In this document: one piece after another, positions 26,053-36,261 of the stretch | Position numbering within the stretch: the first letter of the stretch is position 1 | Layout of the letters: every line of letters starts with the position of its first letter | Source of the DNA: an uncultured Ectothiorhodospiraceae bacterium | GTDB lineage: Bacteria > Pseudomonadota > Gammaproteobacteria > XJ16 > Halofilaceae | Assembly: GCA_913055615.1 (NCBI GenBank) | Contig: CAJXKK010000002.1 | Span: 62,001-126,000 of the forward strand | Length of the DNA stretch: 64,000 nucleotides | Direction of reading: 5' to 3' | The notes under the pieces: model-generated | The model's database searches: none | The model's input: the letters and a program-made list of their open reading frames with translations, nothing else | Told to the model about the DNA's origin: nothing | Program-made: the position numbers and the translations under genes

Positions 26053-28407
26053 ATGGTCCGTTTCGCGGCCGGGATGCTGCTCGGCGTTTTGCCCATCGCG
26101 TCATTGGCGGCGCTGCCCTCGGCGTGGTGGCCGCTCCTGCTTGGTGCGGGCGGCGCGGGTCTGCTCGTGCTGCGCCGCTGGCTGGTGCTGGCGGGCGCGC
26201 TGGTGGGGCTCGCGGTCGCCCTGGGGTCGGCCCAGGCAAGGCTCGCCCATGGCCTCGAGCGGGGGCTCGAGGGCCGGGACCTCACGATCACCGGTGCGGT
26301 GACAGGCTTTCCCGAGAGCGAAGGGCGCCGCACCCGGTTTCGGCTGGCGGTGGAGGCGGCCGAGCGCGACGGGGCGTCGGTCGAGGTCCCGGCGGTTGTC
26401 CGGCTCAACTGGTACGGCAACGACCGGCCGGACATCGAGCCCGGCATGCGCTGGCGCCTCGGCGCGCGCCTCGAGCGGGCACGGGGCTTTGCCAACCCCG
26501 GGACATTCGATTACGCCCTATGGCTGTTCCGCGAGGGGATCGGCGCGACCGGCTACGTACTGGAGCCCGAAAACGCGCGCCGGCTCGCGGACACGGCAGG
26601 GCCTTCGCTATCCGCTGCTCGGGAGCGGCTGCGTGAGCATCTGCAGCCGTTGATGCCGGGGGGGACGGGTGGCGGCATCCTCATGGCGCTTGCGCTCGGC
26701 CACCGGGGCGGGATCGCCGCGCACGAGTGGGACATCCTGCGGGCGACCGGCACCACCCACCTGGTGGCCATATCGGGCCTGCATATCGGCATCGTCGCGC
26801 TGCTCGGCTTCCAGTGTGGACGCGTGGTCTGGCGTCTGGTATCTCCGCTGCGCCGACTCGGGCCGCGCCCGATCGCCCAGGCCTGGATCGGACTTGTGGC
26901 GGCGGCGGCGTATGGCGCGCTCGCCGGTTTCGCGCTGCCAACGGTCCGCGCCCTGCTCATGCTCACGGTCGCGCTGGCGACCATCGTGCTGCGCCGCCGC
27001 GCGCGCCCGGTTGAGGGCCTCGCCACGGCCGCCGTCGCGGTGCTGCTGTTCGACCCGCTGGCCCCGCTCGCGGCTTCGTTCTGGCTCTCCTTCGGGGCGG
27101 TCGCCGCGATCCTGTATCTGGTGACCGGGCGCCTGGCGCCGCTTGCACGGACGCAGCGCTGGTTCGGTCTCCAGCTGGGGATTACCGTCGCCTTGACGCC
27201 CCTGCTGCTGGGCTTTTTTGGCCAAGCCTCGCTGGTGGCCCCCGTCGCCAATCTGATCGCGATCCCCTGGATCAGCCTCGTGGTCGTGCCCGTGACCCTG
27301 GCCGGGACGACGCTGGCGGTGGTCTGGCCGGATGCCGGCCAGCTGCTGTTCGGGCTCGCGGACGAAGCGCTTGGGCCCCTGTGGCACCTGTTGCGCGCAT
27401 GCGCCGACTGGCCGTTCGCGGAGTGGCATGGCGCGCGACCGCCGCTGGCGATCCTGCTGCTCGGGCTCGCGGGCGTGGGGCTGCTGATCGCCCCGCGCGG
27501 CATGCCCGGTCGCGGGGCCGGGCTGTTGGCCGTGTTGCCGCTGCTGCTGTGGCAGCCCGCGCGCCCCGATGAGGGCGGTGTACGTCTCGATCTGCTCGAT
27601 GTCGGTCAGGGCCTCGCGGCGGTTGTACGGACGCGGGACCATACGCTGGTATACGATACCGGCGCCCGGTTCTCCGCGCGCTTCGACGCCGGATCGGCCG
27701 TGGTGGTGCCGTTCCTGCGCGCGCAGGGCGTGCGTCGGATCGACGCCCTGGTGCTGTCCCATCTGGACAACGACCATGCCGGCGGCCGTGATGCGGTACT
27801 CGACGGGTTGGCGCCGGCGAGCGTGTGGTCCAGCGCACCCCAGCGCCTGGATCATGGATCACGGTTCTGCGGGCGCGGGCGGGGCTGGAGCTGGGATGGT
27901 GTCGAATTCCGCTTCCTGCACCCGGATCCCGACGACGCCCTGACCGGCAACGACGCATCCTGCGTGCTGCGCATCGACGCGCCGGGCGGATCGCTGCTGC
28001 TGCCGGGTGACATCGAGGCGACCGCGGAGTGGCGGCTGCTCGCACGCGCGGCCGATGTCGACGCCGATGTCGTGGTCGCCCCGCATCATGGCAGCTTGAC
28101 CTCGTCGACGCCCGCATTTGTCCGGGCCGTGGATCCGCGGCACGTGCTGTACGCGGTCGGCTACCGCAACCGCTGGGATTTTCCGCGCCCGGAGGTTGTC
28201 CGCCGGTGGTCACCGGCGAGCGCCACGGGCTCCGATTGTGCCGGCGCGATCCGCGTTTCCATCGACCCTGAGAAGGGCGTGGCTAGGCCCGTGGGCTGGC
28301 GCCAGACGGCGCCGCGCTTCTGGCGGGCCGGGTGCGCCCGTGTCGGGAAATCCGGTACCATGCGCGCGGTCGAGCCGGGGGGTTCCACGGCCCAATCGGG
28401 AGGATAG
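26053..28407 (+). CDS. comEC: DNA internalization-related competence protein ComEC/Rec2
   Basis: ComEC is the inner-membrane channel for single-stranded DNA during natural transformation. The 784-residue protein has N-terminal membrane helices and a DUF4131-like domain, the central Competence domain (GTTHLVAISGLHIGIVALLG, FALPTVRALLM) and a C-terminal metallo-beta-lactamase-like domain with LSHLDNDHAGG (about residue 568) and HHGS. The last roughly 50 residues form a basic extension. The ATG at 26053 starts a natural membrane N-terminus. exbB follows three bases after the stop. Confidence 0.94.
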   Translation: MVRFAAGMLLGVLPIASLAALPSAWWPLLLGAGGAGLLVLRRWLVLAGALVGLAVALGSAQARLAHGLERGLEGRDLTITGAVTGFPESEGRRTRFRLAVEAAERDGASVEVPAVVRLNWYGNDRPDIEPGMRWRLGARLERARGFANPGTFDYALWLFREGIGATGYVLEPENARRLADTAGPSLSAARERLREHLQPLMPGGTGGGILMALALGHRGGIAAHEWDILRATGTTHLVAISGLHIGIVALLGFQCGRVVWRLVSPLRRLGPRPIAQAWIGLVAAAAYGALAGFALPTVRALLMLTVALATIVLRRRARPVEGLATAAVAVLLFDPLAPLAASFWLSFGAVAAILYLVTGRLAPLARTQRWFGLQLGITVALTPLLLGFFGQASLVAPVANLIAIPWISLVVVPVTLAGTTLAVVWPDAGQLLFGLADEALGPLWHLLRACADWPFAEWHGARPPLAILLLGLAGVGLLIAPRGMPGRGAGLLAVLPLLLWQPARPDEGGVRLDLLDVGQGLAAVVRTRDHTLVYDTGARFSARFDAGSAVVVPFLRAQGVRRIDALVLSHLDNDHAGGRDAVLDGLAPASVWSSAPQRLDHGSRFCGRGRGWSWDGVEFRFLHPDPDDALTGNDASCVLRIDAPGGSLLLPGDIEATAEWRLLARAADVDADVVVAPHHGSLTSSTPAFVRAVDPRHVLYAVGYRNRWDFPRPEVVRRWSPASATGSDCAGAIRVSIDPEKGVARPVGWRQTAPRFWRAGCARVGKSGTMRAVEPGGSTAQSGG

Positions 28408-28410
28408 ACG

Positions 28411-29049
28411 GTGTTCGAACTCGTACAGGCAGGCGGCTGGCTCATGGCGCCGATCATCCTCTGCTCGGTGGTCGCGCTCGCGATCATCGTCGAACGGGCC
28501 TGGTCGCTGCGTCAGCGCCGCGTCGTCCCCTCGGACCTGGTCGCCCGCGTCTGGCGCCAGGCCTCGAAAGGCCCCGTCACGGAGGAACAGATACGGGCCG
28601 TGCGCGCGCATTCCCCGCTGGGCCGGATCCTCGCGGTCGGACTCCTCAACCGCGACCGCGACCGCCAGATCATGAAGGAGGCGATCGAGGAGGTCGGTCG
28701 CGCCGTATCGCATGAACTCGAGCGCTTCCTCACCGCCCTCGGCACGATCGCGGCGATCACGCCCCTGCTCGGGCTGCTAGGGACGGTGATCGGCATGATC
28801 AGCGTGTTTACGACCATCACCAATCTCGGCGTCGGCGATCCGGCCGAACTCGCGGGCGGTATCTCACAGGCATTGATCACGACGGCCGCGGGCCTGTCGG
28901 TCGCCATCCCCAGCCTGATTTTCTATCGCCATTTCCGCGGCAAGGTCGATGCGTTGACCGTTGAGATGGAGCAGGAAGCGATCAAACTGGTGGAAGTGCT
29001 GCACGGCGACCGCACGATCAGCCAGGCGCGGGGGAGCGAAGAAGCGTGA
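28411..29049 (+). CDS. exbB: MotA/TolQ/ExbB proton channel family protein
   Basis: This 212-residue protein is the channel subunit of an ExbB/TolQ-type proton-driven motor. It has an N-terminal helix (WLMAPIILCSVVALAIIVERAW) and the conserved pair of helices (FLTALGTIAAITPLLGLLGT, VIGMISVFTTITN and LITTAAGLSVAIPSLIFYRHF). The GTG start follows comEC, and the gene overlaps exbD by GTGA. The comEC-exbB-exbD-(msbA)-lpxK order is common in pseudomonad-like gammaproteobacteria; the driven partner (a TonB) is not in the window. Confidence 0.93.
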   Translation: MFELVQAGGWLMAPIILCSVVALAIIVERAWSLRQRRVVPSDLVARVWRQASKGPVTEEQIRAVRAHSPLGRILAVGLLNRDRDRQIMKEAIEEVGRAVSHELERFLTALGTIAAITPLLGLLGTVIGMISVFTTITNLGVGDPAELAGGISQALITTAAGLSVAIPSLIFYRHFRGKVDALTVEMEQEAIKLVEVLHGDRTISQARGSEEA

Positions 29050-29468
29050 ACTTCCGCCCCCGCCAGCGCGAGGAACTGGAGCTCAACATCACGCCATTGA
29101 TCGATATCGTGTTCCTGCTGTTGATCTTTTTCATGGTCTCGACCACCTTTCAGAAACAGTCGGAACTCGAGATCCAGTTGCCGAAAGCCGAGCAGGAAGC
29201 CACCAGTGAGCCCCCGGATCCGCTGGAGATCGTGATCAGTGCCGACGGGCAGTACGCGATCGGCGGGCGCAAGCTCTCCGATAACGATCTGGAGACCCTG
29301 ATCGATGCCCTTGGCAGCGCCGCCGGCGATAACCGCGACCGGCCGCTGATCGTGCGTGCCGACGCGCGGACGCCGCATCAGGCCGTCGTACGGGCCATGG
29401 ACGCGGCCTCCAAACTCGGTCTCGACCGGCTGTCCATAGCCACCGCACGCGATACCGGCGCGGACTGA
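29046..29468 (+). CDS. exbD: ExbD/TolR family biopolymer transporter
   Basis: The 140-residue partner of ExbB has a single N-terminal membrane helix (LNITPLIDIVFLLLIFFMVS) carrying the proton-path aspartate in PLIDIV, then a periplasmic domain ending GLDRLSIAT. The GTG start at 29046 overlaps the exbB stop. It belongs to the same transcription unit as exbB and msbA (18-base gap). Confidence 0.94.
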   Translation: MNFRPRQREELELNITPLIDIVFLLLIFFMVSTTFQKQSELEIQLPKAEQEATSEPPDPLEIVISADGQYAIGGRKLSDNDLETLIDALGSAAGDNRDRPLIVRADARTPHQAVVRAMDAASKLGLDRLSIATARDTGAD

Positions 29469-29486
29469 AGCCACCAGGAGCCGGAT

Positions 29487-31256
29487 ATGGCCCAGACGGG
29501 CGAATACCCATCCGCAGTCGAGACTTATCGGCGGCTGCTGTTCTATGTGCGCGAGCACTGGGGCCCATTCACGCTCGCGCTGGTGGGTCTGATCGGCTAC
29601 GGCGGCACCGACGCCGCATTCGCGGCGCTGATGAAGCCGATGCTCGACAGCGGCTTCGTCGACAAGGATCCGGACAACATCCGCCTGGTCGCCCTCGGCC
29701 TCATCGGGGTCTTCGCGCTGCGCGGACTGAGCGGGTTCATGTCCAACTACCTCATGGAATGGGTCGGCTGGCGGATCATCACCCGCATGCGCCAGCAGAT
29801 GTTCACCAAGATCCTGGAGATGCCTACGAGCTTATTCGACACGACACCGTCGGGCGAGCTGATCTCGAAGCTCACGTTCAACGTCCAGCGCGTGGCGCAG
29901 GCCGCGACCAACGCCGTGACCATCGTGGTGCGGGATACTTTCACCGTGATCTTCCTGCTGGGCTGGATGGCGTATCTCAACTTCTGGATGACGGTCGGCG
30001 CGCTGCTGATCGCGCCGGTGCTCGGATTGATCTTCCGCTACATCACGCAGCGGTTCCGCAAGATGAGCCGCCGCATCCAGAATCAGATGGGCGGCGTTAC
30101 CCATGTGATCGAGGAGGCGGTCGAGGCCAACCGCGTGATCAAGATCTTCGGGGGGCGCGAATACGAGGTGGATCAGTTCAGCCGCATGAACGAGCGCATG
30201 CGGCGTTTCCAGATGAAGATGGCGTACACCAAGGCCGCGAGCGTGCCCCTCATCCAGTTCCTGCTGGCGCTCGTGCTGGCCGCCGTGGTCTACGCCGCGA
30301 GCATGCCCTCGGTCGTACAGGCGAACAGCGTCGGCGCTTTCGTGTCGTTCTTCACTGCACTTATGATGATCTTCCCGCCGATGAAGCGCCTCACCAACGT
30401 CAACGCGCAGATCCAGAAGGGCATCGCGGCTGGCGAGAGCGTGTTCGATCTGCTGGACCGCGATGGTGAGCGCGACACCGGCACGCAGACGATCGAGAGG
30501 GCGCGCGGCGATGTCCGCTATGAAGATGTCCACTTCGCCTATCACCCGGAGAAGGGCGCCGTGCTCACCGATGTCAATATCGAGATACGCGCCGGCCAGA
30601 CGGTGGCCCTGGTCGGGCGTTCCGGCAGCGGCAAGACCACGCTGGCGAACCTGTTGCCGCGCCTGTACGAGGTCGACGGCGGCCGCATCCTGCTCGACGG
30701 CATCGATACCGGCGATCTGACGCTCGACAGCCTGCGCGCCCAGATCGCCTACGTCGGCCAGACCGTGACGCTGTTCAACGACACGGTTGCGAACAATATC
30801 GCCTATGGCCGTCTGGGCGGCGCGACCCGTGAACAGGTCGAGCAGGCGGCGCGCGACGCCCATGCGGCCGATTTCATCGAGCGGCTGCCGGAGGGCTACG
30901 ACACCCAGGTCGGCGAGGACGGCATCATGCTCTCGGGCGGCCAGCGCCAGCGCCTGGCGATCGCCCGCGCGCTGCTCAAGGATGCCCCCGTCCTGATCCT
31001 CGACGAGGCCACCTCGGCGCTGGACACCGAGTCCGAGCGCGCGGTGCAGGCGGGACTGGAACGCCTCGTCCACAACCGGACGACCCTGGTGATCGCGCAT
31101 CGGCTGTCGACCATCGAGGGTGCCGACCGGATCGTCGTCATGGATGCCGGGCGCGTGCATGAGCAGGGCTCGCACGCTGATCTGCTGGCACGTGACGGGG
31201 CCTACGCCAACCTTTATCGCATGCAATTCGGTAACGCGGCGGTGGACGGCACCTGA
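29487..31256 (+). CDS. msbA: Lipid A export ATP-binding/permease protein MsbA
   Basis: MsbA flips lipid A core across the inner membrane. The 589-residue half-transporter has six membrane segments in the first about 320 residues. Its nucleotide-binding domain has Walker [20 protein letters not shown], the signature [18 protein letters not shown], Walker [13 protein letters not shown] and the H-loop in [15 protein letters not shown] precedes the ATG. lpxK starts two bases after its stop, which supports the lipid A export role over a generic multidrug exporter. Confidence 0.94.
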   Translation: MAQTGEYPSAVETYRRLLFYVREHWGPFTLALVGLIGYGGTDAAFAALMKPMLDSGFVDKDPDNIRLVALGLIGVFALRGLSGFMSNYLMEWVGWRIITRMRQQMFTKILEMPTSLFDTTPSGELISKLTFNVQRVAQAATNAVTIVVRDTFTVIFLLGWMAYLNFWMTVGALLIAPVLGLIFRYITQRFRKMSRRIQNQMGGVTHVIEEAVEANRVIKIFGGREYEVDQFSRMNERMRRFQMKMAYTKAASVPLIQFLLALVLAAVVYAASMPSVVQANSVGAFVSFFTALMMIFPPMKRLTNVNAQIQKGIAAGESVFDLLDRDGERDTGTQTIERARGDVRYEDVHFAYHPEKGAVLTDVNIEIRAGQTVALVGRSGSGKTTLANLLPRLYEVDGGRILLDGIDTGDLTLDSLRAQIAYVGQTVTLFNDTVANNIAYGRLGGATREQVEQAARDAHAADFIERLPEGYDTQVGEDGIMLSGGQRQRLAIARALLKDAPVLILDEATSALDTESERAVQAGLERLVHNRTTLVIAHRLSTIEGADRIVVMDAGRVHEQGSHADLLARDGAYANLYRMQFGNAAVDGT

Positions 31257-31257
31257 G

Positions 31258-32253
31258 GTGAATCGATTCAGTCGCTGGCTGGTGCGGCGCTGGCGCGCGC
31301 CAACGCTGGCCAGCCGAATACTCCTGTGGCCACCGGCGGCGGTGTTCAGCATCCTCGCGGCATGCCGCCGACACGCGTACCGGCGCGGCTGGTTCCGCGT
31401 GCAGCGGCTCCCGGTGCCGGTCGTCGTGGTCGGAAACCTGACCGTCGGTGGCAGCGGCAAGACGCCGCTGGTCATCCATCTGGTCACGGCGCTGCAGGTG
31501 GCCGGCTGGTCACCGGGTGTGGTGAGCCGCGGCTACGGCGGCGCCGGTGGCGACGCTCGGCGGGTGGATGGGGATACGGGCCCCGAGCTGGTCGGCGATG
31601 AGCCGGCACTGGTCCACTGGATCTGCGGCTGCCCCGTCGCCGTGGGGGCCGATCGGCCCGCGGCCGCCCGTGCGCTGGTGCCGGACTGCGATGTCATCGT
31701 CGCCGACGATGGGCTCCAGCACTATGCCCTGGGTCGTGATATCGAAATCGCCGTCGTCGACGGCCATGAGGGCCTGGGCAACGGGTGGCCGTTGCCGGCC
31801 GGCCCGCTGCGCGAAGCGCCCAGCCGCCTCGGGTCGGTGGACTTCGTCGCCGTGCGCGACGGCGAGCGCAAGGGGGCGTGGCCGATCGATGTCCATGCCG
31901 ACACGGTCCACCGGGTTGACGGCAGCGGGGAACCGGAACCGCTCGACGCCTGGCGCGACCGCTACGTCCATGCGGTCGCGGGTATCGGCGTACCGGAGCG
32001 CTTCTACAGCCAGCTCGAACGCGCCGGGATCATGATCGAACGGCATACCTTCGCGGACCACCACGCGTACCGCCCGGAGGATTTCGACTTCGGCGACGAG
32101 CGCCCGGTACTGATGACACGGAAAGATGCGGTAAAGTGTCGCCTGTTTCCCGATGCGCGCCTGCACTATGTCGCCGCGCGGGTCGATGACCGCAGCCGTC
32201 TCGCCGCTGCGATCGTCGATCGCCTCAACAACCTGCAGGCAACCGAGAGGTAG
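31258..32253 (+). CDS. lpxK: Tetraacyldisaccharide 4'-kinase LpxK
   Basis: LpxK phosphorylates the lipid A precursor disaccharide at the 4' position. The 331-residue protein has an N-terminal hydrophobic segment ([18 protein letters not shown]) and the P-loop [18 protein letters not shown], then [20 protein letters not shown] and GPLREAP. The start is the GTG at 31258 just after the msbA stop. Its position between msbA and kdsB fits the lipid A/Kdo pathway. Confidence 0.95.
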   Translation: MNRFSRWLVRRWRAPTLASRILLWPPAAVFSILAACRRHAYRRGWFRVQRLPVPVVVVGNLTVGGSGKTPLVIHLVTALQVAGWSPGVVSRGYGGAGGDARRVDGDTGPELVGDEPALVHWICGCPVAVGADRPAAARALVPDCDVIVADDGLQHYALGRDIEIAVVDGHEGLGNGWPLPAGPLREAPSRLGSVDFVAVRDGERKGAWPIDVHADTVHRVDGSGEPEPLDAWRDRYVHAVAGIGVPERFYSQLERAGIMIERHTFADHHAYRPEDFDFGDERPVLMTRKDAVKCRLFPDARLHYVAARVDDRSRLAAAIVDRLNNLQATER

Positions 32254-32255
32254 TA

Positions 32256-32453
32256 ATGGATCGCCGTTTGCTGGATATCCTCGTCTGTCCAATATGCAAG
32301 GCGCCGCTGGTGTATCGCCGCAAAGAGCAGGAATTCGTCTGCACCGGCGATCGCCTGGCCTTCCCGATCCGCGACGGGATCCCCGTCATGCTCGAGGACG
32401 AGGCACGGAGTGTCTCGCTCGAAGAGGCGGAAGAACTGCGCAAGGGCCGATGA
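32256..32453 (+). CDS. Trm112 family protein (YcaR-like)
   Basis: This 65-residue protein has the family pattern [17 protein letters not shown] and [16 protein letters not shown]. The usual second cysteine pair is reduced to a single Cys in [11 protein letters not shown]. Eukaryotic and archaeal Trm112 activates methyltransferases; the role of the bacterial version is not established. The lpxK-ycaR-kdsB order is conserved. It begins two bases after lpxK and overlaps kdsB by ATGA. Confidence 0.92.
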   Translation: MDRRLLDILVCPICKAPLVYRRKEQEFVCTGDRLAFPIRDGIPVMLEDEARSVSLEEAEELRKGR

Positions 32454-33202
32454 CCACCCCATTCCGCGTCGCCATACCCGCGCGGTACGCCTCGACCCGC
32501 TTCCCGGGCAAGCCGCTCGCCCCGATCGCCGGACGCACGATGCTGGAACACGTCTGGAGACGCGCGTGCGAAGCGGGCGCCGAAGAGGTGGTCGTGGCGA
32601 CCGACGACGAGCGGATCGCGGCGGTGGCCGATGGCTTCGGCGCCGCCGTGTGCATGACCCGCGCCGACCACCCCTCCGGCACCGACCGCCTGGCCGAGGT
32701 CGCACAGGCCCGTGGCTGGTCGGATGACGCGATCGTGGTCAATCTGCAGGGCGATGAGCCGCTGATGCCGCCGATCGTGCTCCGCCAGGTCGCGCAGGAT
32801 CTGGCCACGTACCCGGATGCCGCGCTCGCCACTCTGGCCGTGCCGCTTGCGGAGGAGGGCGAACGGGCGGAGGCGAATATCGTCAAGGTGGTGACGGATC
32901 GCGTCGGTTATGCCCTGTATTTCAGCCGCGCACCGATCCCGTATCCGCGGACGTCCGATGGCGCGGATGCGCACCGGCATCTCGGCATCTATGCCTATCG
33001 GGCGGGCTTTCTGCGCCGGTTCAGCGGACTGGAACCGGCGCCCATCGAGCGGGCCGAGCAGCTGGAGCAGCTGCGCGCCCTCTGGCATGGTCATCGTATC
33101 CATGTAGCCGAGGCGGCCGCCGTCCCCGCCGCGGGCGTGGATGACCCGGGCGACGTCGCCCGGGTAGAGGCCGCCCTGCAAGCGGGTCAGCGAGATGCGT
33201 GA
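32450..33202 (+). CDS. kdsB: 3-deoxy-manno-octulosonate cytidylyltransferase (CMP-Kdo synthetase)
   Basis: KdsB activates Kdo as CMP-Kdo for lipopolysaccharide inner core synthesis. The 250-residue protein has the start [20 protein letters not shown], the [12 protein letters not shown] segment, VNLQGDEPL (about residues 95-103) and [11 protein letters not shown]. The ATG at 32450 overlaps the previous gene. It overlaps nudF by eight bases. Confidence 0.97.
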   Translation: MTTPFRVAIPARYASTRFPGKPLAPIAGRTMLEHVWRRACEAGAEEVVVATDDERIAAVADGFGAAVCMTRADHPSGTDRLAEVAQARGWSDDAIVVNLQGDEPLMPPIVLRQVAQDLATYPDAALATLAVPLAEEGERAEANIVKVVTDRVGYALYFSRAPIPYPRTSDGADAHRHLGIYAYRAGFLRRFSGLEPAPIERAEQLEQLRALWHGHRIHVAEAAAVPAAGVDDPGDVARVEAALQAGQRDA

Positions 33203-33812
33203 CTGGGAACTGACCGACCGCGAGATACTCTACGAAGGTTTCTTCCGGCTCGCGCGCTACCACCTGCGGCACGAGCGTTTCGATGGCGCATGGAGCCCGG
33301 TGCTCCAGCGCGAGATCTTCGAGCGGGGTCACGCGGCCGCGGTTCTGCCTTACGATCCGGTCACGGATCGCATCGCCTTGATCGAGCAGTTCCGTCCGGG
33401 CGCGCTCGAGGCGCCATCCGGCCCCTGGCTGCTGGAATTCGTGGCCGGCATCATCGAGGCGGGGGAAACGCCCGAGGATGTCGTGCGACGCGAGGCGATC
33501 GAAGAGGCGGGCTGCACCATCGGCCGGCTCGAGTCGATCTGCCGCTACCACGTCAGTCCCGGAGGCACGACCGAGACGACGGCCGTGTTCGTCGGCGAGG
33601 CCGCGCTGGACGGCGTCGGCGGTGTCCATGGCAACCCCGATGAGAACGAAGACATCCAGGTCCACATCGTGGATGCGACCGAGGCGATCGCCATGGCCGA
33701 CGACGGCCGCATCGCCAACGCCATGGGACTGATCGGACTGAACTGGTTCGCCCGCAATCACGAACGCCTGCGATCGGAGTGGCGGGCCGGAACTCCCTCG
33801 GGCCCCCTGTAG
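33195..33812 (+). CDS. nudF: ADP-ribose pyrophosphatase-like Nudix hydrolase
   Basis: This 205-residue Nudix protein resembles NudF/ADP-ribose diphosphatase. The Nudix box is complete: GIIEAGETPEDVVRREAIEE followed by AGC, fitting G-x5-E-x7-R-E-U-x-E-E-x-G-U. The conserved YYHVSPGGTTE-like region (here CRYHVSPGGTTE) and the dimer region FRPGALE support the ADP-ribose group. Its stop codon TAG at 33810-33812 lies inside a REP sequence (33808-33833), so the REP inserted at, or replaced, the original end of the gene. Confidence 0.9.
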   Translation: MRDWELTDREILYEGFFRLARYHLRHERFDGAWSPVLQREIFERGHAAAVLPYDPVTDRIALIEQFRPGALEAPSGPWLLEFVAGIIEAGETPEDVVRREAIEEAGCTIGRLESICRYHVSPGGTTETTAVFVGEAALDGVGGVHGNPDENEDIQVHIVDATEAIAMADDGRIANAMGLIGLNWFARNHERLRSEWRAGTPSGPL

Positions 33813-33943
33813 GAGCGAGCTTGCTCGCGAACCGGCGTCCTGGTCCCCAACGCTCCAGGTCAATCGCCACGCGCCATACTGCGATCCCAGCGAGATACGC
33901 ATGCGCCTGCAGAAAACGGTTCGCGGCCAAGGCCGCTCCTACA
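33808..33943. repeat. REPIN-like doublet of two inverted 26-base REP sequences
   Basis: Positions 33808-33833 and 33918-33943 are inverted copies of a REP of the GTAGGAGCG...CGCGAACC type familiar from Pseudomonas. The outer bases are identical, but the inner stem differs in a compensated way: GCGAGC-TT-GCTCGC in one arm and GCGGCC-TT-GGCCGC in the other. Both hairpins therefore remain perfect. An 84-base spacer separates them. No RAYT transposase gene is in the window. Confidence 0.88.
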
Positions 33944-34016
33944 AGCGTTATTCACGTCGCCTCGGGATGAACACGCGGTTCGCCTCTGATCCGGGAGTAA
34001 CCGTCTCGGGTGACCT

Positions 34017-34178
34017 GAGGGGCTCTCCAGGCCGCTAAGGAACGCAAAGAAAACCGAAAACGTTTCAAGTGGAAGAACCGCAGGCCGAGACAGGGGTAAG
34101 CCCCGGGATCGTATTCACCCGGACTTATTCCCGATTCTTCTTTACTTTGCGTTCCTCGGCGCCTTGGCGAGAACCCTT
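34017..34178. repeat. Long-inverted-repeat element, copy D
   Basis: The left arm (34017-34053) includes GCTAAGGAACGCAAAGAAAA. The right arm (34137-34178) reads TTTACTTTGCGTTCCTCGGC and then GCCTTGGCGAGAACCC. The arms are imperfect reverse complements around a roughly 83-base core. With the REPIN-like doublet it fills most of the 422-base gap between nudF and the DUF7931 gene; the remaining bases show no feature. Confidence 0.72.
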
Positions 34179-34234
34179 AAGCACCGCCCCGGTCAGGCGA
34201 TCCGCCTACACGAAGTGCGACCCCCCATCCGCCA

Positions 34235-34765
34235 TTAGAGCCGCAGGCGCCGGAATTCCGGATCCGGCTGGCTGTTCTCCCACACATTGTCGAACCATCT
34301 GCGCAGTTCCCGCGCCCGCGGGCCGGCATGGAAATCGACGCTGCCCTCGAACCGGTCCGCGGCAGGGCGCCACAGGACGCCCTGTTCGTCGGCGATCTGG
34401 AACGCGAAGCGCTCGTCCCGCCAGTCGGCGGCTACGCGGCGCACGCCGATATGGGTCGGCAGATGCTGGATCAGGCCGATCAGGCGGTGATTGTCCTGGA
34501 CGGCACGACTCGGATCCTGGACCAGGATACGAATGAATGAGCGTCGTCCAGCGCGTGCAAGCGCGCTGACCGCCGAATAGAAGTCGTCATTCGAATACAG
34601 CCGCGGATCGAGATCGTGCGTGAAGATGCGCAGCGACAGCCGGGCCTGCGTGGCCAGCGCCAGGGCGGCATCGGCGGTGTCCGCCGGGCCATCGACGCGC
34701 TGCTCGCCTGCCGTCTCCCCCAGGCGGAAAGCGGTGTCCTGCGTGAATCGCGTGCGTTCGTTCAT
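34235..34765 (-). CDS. DUF7931 domain protein of unknown function
   Basis: The 176-residue soluble protein reads as a compact alpha/beta domain: ALALATQARLSLRIFTHDLD, YSAVSALARAGRRSFIRILV, DWRDERFAFQIADEQGVLWR and a C-terminal amphipathic helix ARELRRWFDNVWENS. The pattern vaguely recalls a phospholipase-D-like half domain (strand-His-Asp-Leu-Asp, then a helix and an I-R-I-L-V strand), but no HxK motif is present. From memory, homologues lie beside purB and an acetyltransferase gene in pseudomonads. A GTG at 34777 overlapping the purB stop is an alternative start; the ATG at 34765 has GGAG upstream. Confidence 0.75.
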   Translation of the reverse strand: MNERTRFTQDTAFRLGETAGEQRVDGPADTADAALALATQARLSLRIFTHDLDPRLYSNDDFYSAVSALARAGRRSFIRILVQDPSRAVQDNHRLIGLIQHLPTHIGVRRVAADWRDERFAFQIADEQGVLWRPAADRFEGSVDFHAGPRARELRRWFDNVWENSQPDPEFRRLRL

Positions 34766-34773
34766 GGTGGCGT

Positions 34774-36171
<1,398 letters not shown>

Positions 36172-36261
36172 TTATACACCCGCCAACGGCCGCGGTTGTA
36201 TCGCAAGGGGGGTCGGGTCATCATGTTGCGCCCGATTCCCGAACAAGGAGAAGCGCCCGCG

